38,274 nucleotides of DNA from Desulfocarbo sp964620595. Its GTDB lineage: Bacteria; Desulfobacterota; Desulfarculia; Desulfarculales; Desulfarculaceae. The stretch lies in NCBI GenBank assembly GCA_964620595.1, contig CAZUHP010000034.1, positions 1 through 38,274 on the forward strand, in the 5' to 3' direction. A program made the translations under genes and the position numbers. Positions 1-7,300 of this stretch are shown piece after piece (position 1 is the first letter of the stretch; every line of letters begins with the position of its first letter). Under the pieces are notes generated by a model, which was not told the origin of the DNA, did not search any database, and was given only the letters and a program-made list of their open reading frames with translations.

Positions 1-326
1 GTGTCCCGCCCCCGCTGGACCTTTCCCGAGGGCACCCGCACCACCTGCCAGGACAGTGGGGTTGAGTTTCCATCAGAGCCACTAACACTGCGCACTTGTA
101 TTTGGGACCCTTCCAGCCACGCATACCAACCGCTTGGGTGTATGGCTGCGCCTTCGCTTTCCAGGCGCAGTAGGTGGTGGTCCAAATCCACCGGAGCCGT
201 CAGCGGAATGGTGGCCGCGCCGCTGGACCAGGTGAGCACATCCTGCCCCTCGTCTATGACCTGAAGGCCGCCGACGATGGCCAGCGGGTTATAGCCGTTC
301 AGGGGGCCGGGGTTACGAATAGGCAT
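1..326 (-). CDS. Partial tail-module structural protein (N-terminal part)
   Basis: An open frame starts at ATG 326 and runs off the left edge of the window, giving about 108 residues beginning MPIRNPGPLNGYNPLAIVGG. Its start overlaps the stop of the preceding gene by one base (TAATG), the same coupling used elsewhere in this operon, which supports the start. The visible part is rich in short hydrophobic and Gly/Ser/Thr stretches and looks beta-structured, with no signal peptide or membrane segment. Position directly after a tail-fibre N-terminal protein suggests a virion tail or fibre component. No family is recognised and the C-terminus is outside the window. Confidence 0.7.
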   Translation of the reverse strand, partial: MPIRNPGPLNGYNPLAIVGGLQVIDEGQDVLTWSSGAATIPLTAPVDLDHHLLRLESEGAAIHPSGWYAWLEGSQIQVRSVSGSDGNSTPLSWQVVRVPSGKVQRGRD

Positions 327-691
327 TACTCAACGGCTCCGAAAATCTGAATGGTGACCTTGTCCGCCGTGTCTGTTACCGCCTGGATGGTGTCGTTGGC
401 ATCCGTTAAGATGAGCCCCGGGGCGGCATACTCCAACTGAATGGTGGCGCCGGCGGACAGATCGCCGCCTGTCCCATCACCTTGGTGGAACAGGTTGGCT
501 GCGGCGGCGGTACCCACCGACCCGCTGGAATCAGGCACGTTGTAGAGCTTCACCGCCTCGGCAGAGGTGTTGCCGTTGTGGATGACGATCAGGCGGACAT
601 AGGTGGTGTTGCCGGAAGCATTGGTCAAGACCGCAGCGGCGCTGGTCCCGATGGTGGTTATTTCGGTCAGGCGAGAGTAGGCGAATGCCAT
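326..691 (-). CDS. Small beta-rich virion protein, probable tail-associated
   Basis: 121 residues, starting MAFAYSRLTEITTIGTSAAA. The sequence is Thr/Ala/Gly-rich with alternating hydrophobic residues (VRLIVIHNG, TIQLEYAAPG, VTIQIFGAVE), the pattern of a compact beta-sandwich as in phage decoration or fibre-accessory proteins. It has no cysteines, signal peptide or membrane helix. It starts 12 bases after the stop of the fibre-like gene, with an AAGGAGAAG-type ribosome binding site, and its stop overlaps the next start. The role is inferred from fold-like composition and position only; it could equally be a capsid-decorating or a tail-spike-accessory protein. Confidence 0.7.
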   Translation of the reverse strand: MAFAYSRLTEITTIGTSAAAVLTNASGNTTYVRLIVIHNGNTSAEAVKLYNVPDSSGSVGTAAAANLFHQGDGTGGDLSAGATIQLEYAAPGLILTDANDTIQAVTDTADKVTIQIFGAVE

Positions 692-703
692 GGCTTCTTC
701 TCC

Positions 704-1312
704 TTACAAAAGAAAGCGGCGGCGAAGAAAAGATTCATCATTGCTCGGCACGTCAAGCAGGGTTCGAGCCGCAGCTGCGTCATCTGCGGCAACCAGGCTC
801 TCCCCGAACGTGCTTACAGGGATGCCATCGACGCTGGCGAGATTCGTCAATTCGGTACCGCTCCAGCCCAGGGCGTAGCCGTCCCGGGGCTCCGGCACCT
901 CCCAACTGGTCGTAGTGGTGTCGCTAATACTGGTGCGGAATGTACGGTCCAGCTGTTCGGCCAGCTGCTGAACAAGTTTCGTGAGCTTGTCCAGGCCCTT
1001 CTCGTGGCTGGCGGCCGGGAAGGAGCCGCCTTCCTCGTAGTCCAGGAGCTGCAACATGGGGATGTTGGATTTGATAACCAGCGTCTCGGTGGCCTCAAGC
1101 GCAGTGGCCAGGACCACGTTGCCGCCCGAGTCTTCACCAGCGCCCGTGACGGTATAGTCTCCACCGGTCAAGCTCAGCGTTGTCTCGCCACCAGTGGCGT
1201 CCCGTTTCACCACCTGCAGATCGGACTCGTCGTAAATGGCGAACGTGTATGGAAAGGTGGTGCCGGTGGTGCCGGTGTACGTCATCTTGATGGTGGTGGA
1301 GTTTACGGTCAT
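704..1312 (-). CDS. Tail fibre N-terminal (virion-attachment) protein, T7 gp17-like
   Basis: 202 residues. The first ~140 residues match the N-terminal attachment domain of T7-type tail fibres: a beta-rich start (TGTTFPYTFAIYDESDLQVV), a GAGEDSGGNVVLATALEATE segment, an IPMLQLLDYEEGG motif, then a helical stretch (HEKGLDKLTKLVQQLAEQLD) that normally leads into the fibre shaft. The rest ends with a DDAAAARTLLDVPS segment typical of fibre proteins. In relatives the protein continues into a long shaft and receptor-binding tip; here it stops at 202 residues, so the tip is probably encoded by separate genes further left. The start overlaps the stop of the giant gene (TAATG), indicating coupled translation. 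Confidence 0.85.
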   Translation of the reverse strand: MTVNSTTIKMTYTGTTGTTFPYTFAIYDESDLQVVKRDATGGETTLSLTGGDYTVTGAGEDSGGNVVLATALEATETLVIKSNIPMLQLLDYEEGGSFPAASHEKGLDKLTKLVQQLAEQLDRTFRTSISDTTTTSWEVPEPRDGYALGWSGTELTNLASVDGIPVSTFGESLVAADDAAAARTLLDVPSNDESFLRRRFLL

Positions 1313-4300
1313 TATTTCTTCTCCTTTTTCTCGGGGAAGATGAGCCGCAAGGGGTTGTCGGTTTCATCGTTTGCCAGGTCCAAAGCCCCCTGCATGGTGA
1401 TCACGGCCTGCTTGCTGGGAATCCCGAACAAGTAGCCCCCCACCTCGATGGCGCCCTTGGCCACCTTGACTGGGTCCACCTCCTCGGCGGTTATGGACCG
1501 GCTCAACCGCGTTACCGCTCGTCCGAATTCCGCAGTGGGGCTGATGGTGTAGTCGTATCCGGACGTGGCTGCGTTCACGATGTCCCGCAGGTAGGGAATC
1601 CCGCCGGCGATATAGTTGAGCAATGCCTTGCCGGTTTCCTTGGCGTCCGGGGGTTCATAGTCGGCGATCATTTGGGCTAGGTAGGCGGGGATGATGACGC
1701 TCCAGAAGTAGGACCTCGCCAGTTGCATGGTGGTAATCTTGCCCTCTTTCCACGCAGCGGTCCTGCTCCATAGGTGATTGAACTGCACGGAGAAGAAGGT
1801 GTAGAACATGGTCATCAGCTTCTGGTACTCGGAGCCCCGCTGTATACGGGCCAAGTCCTTGGTCCTGGCGGTGGGCTGGGTGGTGCGCACAATCCGGTCC
1901 GCATAGTTGATCGCCTTTTCCTCGTTCCAGCCAAAGTCTTTCATCGCCTTGGTGTAGGCGGCGACCCAGGTGGGATAGGTGGCTACGGCGTCCATCATGC
2001 CGATAGGCCACATGAACACCCGGCCCATCACTTGGCGGGCGCTCTTTCGCCCGGGCTTGATCTGGGCCATGACGACCTTGACCTCTCGGTCCCATGCGTT
2101 CCGGCGCTGGCGCATGGCCTCGCTGCGCTGGTCAACGAACTCGATCGTTTCCCAGGGATTGGCGAAAAAGCGCCTGAGTCCGTCCCCGGCGGCCTTGACC
2201 CCAAGCTTGTCGATGGTTTGGGTGTAGCTTAGAAACTGCTTGGCGCTCACCGTAGCCTTGAGGCCCAGCATGACCAGAGTAGTGTTCCGGCGGATGGCCC
2301 CCACCAGGGCCTCACCGTAAGTCTCGGGCGCTTGCTGAGGCCTGGCGATCGCCTGCATCCAGGGCTGAATCTGCTTGTACACCTCCCGGCCCATGGTGTC
2401 CTCGACCGCCTGGCGGAAAGCGGGATTTTTGGATAGGATCACTGCATCCCTGAAGGCCGCAGCATGGGTGGCAAACAAAACCGTGTCGTGAATATGCTTG
2501 GTGATTACGCTGGTATTCAGCAGCACGGGCAATTTGCCCCCCTTGCGCTCGATGGTGAACCCTTTGGCCATGGACGGCGGGTAGTAGAAATTCTTGAACA
2601 TGCCCGCAATATCTGCGGCCTCCTCCGCTTGGTGCTTTTCCGCCTTCCAGCTGAGGCCTGGGTCGAACTTCAAGGGAAAATACTGGCCCATGATGGGGCC
2701 AGGCAGGTTCGCGGCCTTGACCTCGTGGCCTTCCACCTTGACCATGTGGTTGCCGGTCAGGAGATAGTGGGCGTCATCAAGCAGCGGGTACAAGCCATTT
2801 ATGGTTGTCCACACGTCCTGGATCAGCGCCCACTCATCGGCCGTCAGCTGATCCAGGACGTATTGGATCGTTTCATCGGTCCACCCTTGATCCTTGAATC
2901 CCTCGCGTAGCGCGGTCCAATTGCCCTTGTTGCCGCTGTTCAGGCCCACCATGATCATTTGTTCGCGGGTGAGGCTGATCTTGCTGCCGGGAATTGAGTA
3001 CCGTTTCCTGGTCCACTTGCGCCGCTCAGCCTTCGGAATACGCTCAAAGGCTTTTTCAAGGTCCTTTTGTATCTCCGCCCCCAGTTTCAGCGCCCGGTCC
3101 TCGGCCTGTTTGAAAGGCTCGAATATGTAGCGGTACACTGGGCCGTTTTCCTGGAAGCCGTCCAACGCGTAGGCGATAAACTCCATCTTGAGCAGGTCCG
3201 CCTTGAACCCGCGGCCGGCATCGGCGAGCTTGGTCAGCCAGCCCTTTTCTCCGGTGGCTTGTTCAAAGGTCTTGCGGTACTTGACTTTCTTGTTCGCGTA
3301 GATACTTTCGACCATCTCCTGGACGGCCTGATCTATCTCCCGCTTACGCTTACTGGCCAACAGCCGCTTTTTGGTCTTGCCCAGGTGCTCCAGGTTTTCA
3401 ACGGCTCGGCGAAGCTCTTGGACCTCCTCCATGGTCATTTCGGAGAAACTGGTTTGATAGGCCTTGTCGAGCACGCGGTCAGGAACATTTATGGCCTCGC
3501 CAGCGGCTTTTTTGGCTTCCACGAACTCGCGCAGGCTCTTGCGCCGGGCCAGAGTTTTTGGGGTTCTAACCGCCGGATCGTAAGACGCCAGCAGTTGGCG
3601 AATCTGGTCCAAGTATTCCGGGTCGATGTTCTTGGCCTGGACCACGCGCTTGAAGTACCGGGCGGTCTTGGCCAAAAACTCCCGGGCTTCGGCCCGTTCT
3701 TTGCGCCTGGCCGCGGCCTCGCGTCGGCGCCGAGCGGCCTCGGCGGCCTTGGCGGCGGCGCGGGCCCGCTCCTCCGTCTTGGCCGCCTTCCGCGCCTCCT
3801 TGATCTCGCGCTCCGCCTTGGCCTGGGCGGTCTTGAACGCCTCGCGGTCCTGTAGGATGCTCTGCACCCGGGTTTGGCCCACGCTCTGGCGCGCCCGGGC
3901 CCGCACCGTGGCCGGGTCCAGCTTCCGCAAGCCCAGGCCCCCAGACAGCATGGACAGGAGCAGCTCCTCGTGATCAAGGAAGTCCAGGTACTCAGTGGTA
4001 ATGGCCGCATCTTCGGGAATCCACGACTGGGTCCACTCGGCCAGTTGTTCCTCCACGTACTTGTCAACCAGCTCCTTCTGGGTGGGTGCGGCCTTGAGCG
4101 TTTCCACCAGCTGGTCCAAGGTCATATTCATCTGGGCCGCCAGGGCGGCGGGGCTTGCTCCACCCCGCTTGATCAACCCAGGCCGCTTCTGGCGCAGAAT
4201 GGCCATGGTGGCGTTGTCGTATTCTTGGCCAAGCTCGTCGAGGTCCAGCCCGCCGGCGTCCATCACCTTGCGAATGAGCACCTGTCCGGGATGGTTTTTG

Positions 4301-7300
4301 GCCTGGTCTCTGGCCTCTTTGCGCCATTCTTTTTCGAGCCTGGCCCGCTCCTCCATTTCCTTTGCTTGTATGGCCGCCGCCGCCGCATCCAGGGCTTTCT
4401 GGGCCAGGGTCCGGTACTCGTTCCATGCGTCTTGGTCTATTCCCTCTGGCGCCGTCTCGCTCTTGATGTCCCACAAGGGCTTAATCAGCTCGGCCTGGGC
4501 GGTGCGGATGTCCTGGTCCGTGGCTAAGAGGCGGTCGAATACTGCCCGCACCTCCTGAGTCATGTTGACGTTGAGCCCTTTGACGCTCTGGTATATCTGC
4601 ACCAGCCAGGAGCGCAGGCGCTCAAACGCCCGGACCAGAGCCGACGATGGAGCCCTGCCCTCCATGATGTAGGCCTCAAAGCCCCGGGCGAATTTTTCCT
4701 CCTGCTCCCGGGTGAGGGCCGCCTGGCCAGGGTGCACTCCCAGCCAGTCCTTTACGGCTTGCCAATCGGCCTTGACCTGGGCGGGTGCATACTTGTCCTC
4801 GGCCAGGAGCTGGAGGTCCCGGCGCAGCAGGTGGCCTATCTCGTGGATCGCGGTTGATACGTCCTTGGCCTGCAAGAAGCCGAAAACGGCCTTGTTGTCC
4901 TGGTCAAAGCGGGTGTAGCCCTTGGGGCCGTGGGCGTCTCCCTGGAAAAGCGTTTGCGGGCCCAGGTCACTTCCGATGCCGAACCAGTGGTTAAACGTTT
5001 CTCCTGGGTCCAGATTGACCAGGGTGGTCTGCCCGCCGGCACCCATCTTGGCGTCCTGGGTATAGCCCTTGAAGGCGTCCCGAAGCTGGTTGGGTTTTTT
5101 GGTCAAGAAGGCATTGGCCAAGGCCCGGGCCTTTACGCTCCACTCCCTTTCTTTCATGCCGGGCAGCGTGTCCTGGCGTAAGAACTCGCCCAGGTTCTTG
5201 AACCCCATGGCGTCCATGGTGGTCAAGAGTTCAACGGCCTCGCGGACTTCTGGCGCGATGTTCCACCCGCCTTCAAGAGCCTGAATCTTGGCCAGGCTGT
5301 CCAGGTTGCGGCCCACTTGCTGCAAGAGCCAACGCGGCGCCACCTGGAGGAGCTCGGCATCGGGAATCACGGAGCCCAGCAGGGTGGCCTCAATGGCCCG
5401 CTTGCCGGCGTCCGTGGCCTTCTTGTACTTGTTGTTCCAGTACTTGGCGCGGTCGGTTTGGCTGATAACGCCATCCTTGACCAGCCATTCCAAGATTTGC
5501 CGGGCTACCTGGGGCTTGTCCATCAGCTTGCGGATGGTGGCGTCTTCGGTCGCCAGCAGGGAGCCTACCCGCTCCAGGGTTTCTCGGCTTACGTTGCGGC
5601 CCCGGCTGGCGGCTTCGGCCTCCTCGCCCAGACCTTCGGTGGGCACATAGTTGAGGTCTGTAGCCCAGCGGTGAAGCTCCTGAATATCCGTGGTGCCCGG
5701 GTCCACGATCCGCACCAGAACAGGCCGCTTCATGCTGTTGACCTGTTCCTCGCTCAGGCCGTAGGTGGGGGCGAATCGGGCGAGGTGGGTCTTGTACTTT
5801 TTGCCCTTGGCCTTGTACTTACCATAGGCCAGTTTGATGGACATCGCCCTGGAGTTGCCGCCCAGAACCACGAGGTCCGGGGTGACGATGGGCGGGCCGT
5901 TGGTAGCGTCGGGGCTGGGCTTGAGCACAAAGGGTGTGGTCAGTTTCTTGGCGTGCTGCTCAACCTTGAGTTGTTCGTTCTTGTCCAGGTCGTACCGGCG
6001 CTCCTGAACATCCTTGGGATATCCCTTGGTCCAGGCAAAGCCCTTGTTCGGATCGTGGGACGCCAACAGGTCCGCGGCCTCGACCAGGGCATAATGGCAG
6101 GTGTGGGCCTCGCCTTGGCGATATAGCTTGTCCTTGGCTCCAACAACGACTTTTGGTTTGCCTCGCTCCCTTCTCGGTTGTATATTGGAGGTGGAAGGAG
6201 GTTCGTCTATGCTGTTCGAGAAGGATACCTTTTTCGAGAACTCCGAAACCGGCGATCCTTTTGTGGTCAAGGCCGATTCCGGCCGCATGTTCCGTATGGA
6301 AGGTGACAAGCTCATCAGCCTGGACCACCCTGACAGCTTCGCCAAGATTCTGTTCAAATCTTGGGAGATTTCCAGGGAGAGGGCTCTGGAGTTGGCTGCC
6401 AAGGCCGGATAATGCACTTGCATAAAAGCGTTATTGTAAAGAATATTGGACAGCCGCCCCATATCCCGAATGGCACCCTCCGCAGCCTTCCGCTCCTCAA
6501 CCGTAAGTCCCTGCTCTTTAATCAGGCCGGCGCCTAGTTCCCTAACCACTTCATAGATCTGATGCCCAAGGCTTTTCTTGGCTTCCAGAATGGGCCGGAG
6601 GTGTAGCTGCACCTCCACCACCAGGCCCGAAGGCATGATCAGGTGGGTGGCTATGTCCCTATAGCCGCCCCATATCGGCTTTTCAAACCGGTCCTTCATG
6701 GGACCGATCCGCTCAACCGCTGCACCCAGGGCCTTTGCGGCTTTTTGCAAGTCCTCCATGGAGTCGTAGATCAGGGTCCCGGCCACCACGTCCAGGAGGC
6801 GGGTTGCATCGCCATTCAGTTCATCGTTCAGCTTGCGCTCGATGGAGTCAGCGCTCTTGATCCTTGGTCCGTAAATCTCCCCGCCGTGCTCGGCGGCAAA
6901 GGCTTCCATCCAGGCCTTGAGCTCGTTGCCGGCCGGTTCGGCCATTGCCACCAGCTGCTCAACGTCGCCCGTGCGCTGTCTTGGGCTGGCAAGGACCTCA
7001 ACCTCGGCCGCAGGCGCGCCGCGCTCGGCAAGCTCAAGCAAGGTGGTGTTGCCGTCCAGGATCTTATGGCGGCCATCCCCCAGGTCCACGGCAAGCAGCG
7101 GTTTTCTCTTGGCCCCCTGGCCGGCCTCGGCCGCGTTCATAAGCTCAGCGGCGCGGGCCCGCTTCTCCGTATCCACGGGAGTGCCGCGGGGCTCCAGTTT
7201 CTGCAGGGGAACCGGCTTGCTTGTGTCCGTGGGCTCGAAATAGGTTGAAGTTTGGGCTCGAGCTTCTTCTGCCGCCCTGGCCTCGGCTTCCCTTTCGGGC

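Noticed and set aside
1..1312. Diversity-generating retroelement as in BPP-1
   Set aside because: No reverse transcriptase, template repeat or variable-repeat pair is visible in this window; it could only lie further left.
482..1435. + strand frame of 317 codons opposite the fibre genes
   Set aside because: Opposite a recognisable T7-type fibre domain, spans gene boundaries and lacks a credible start.
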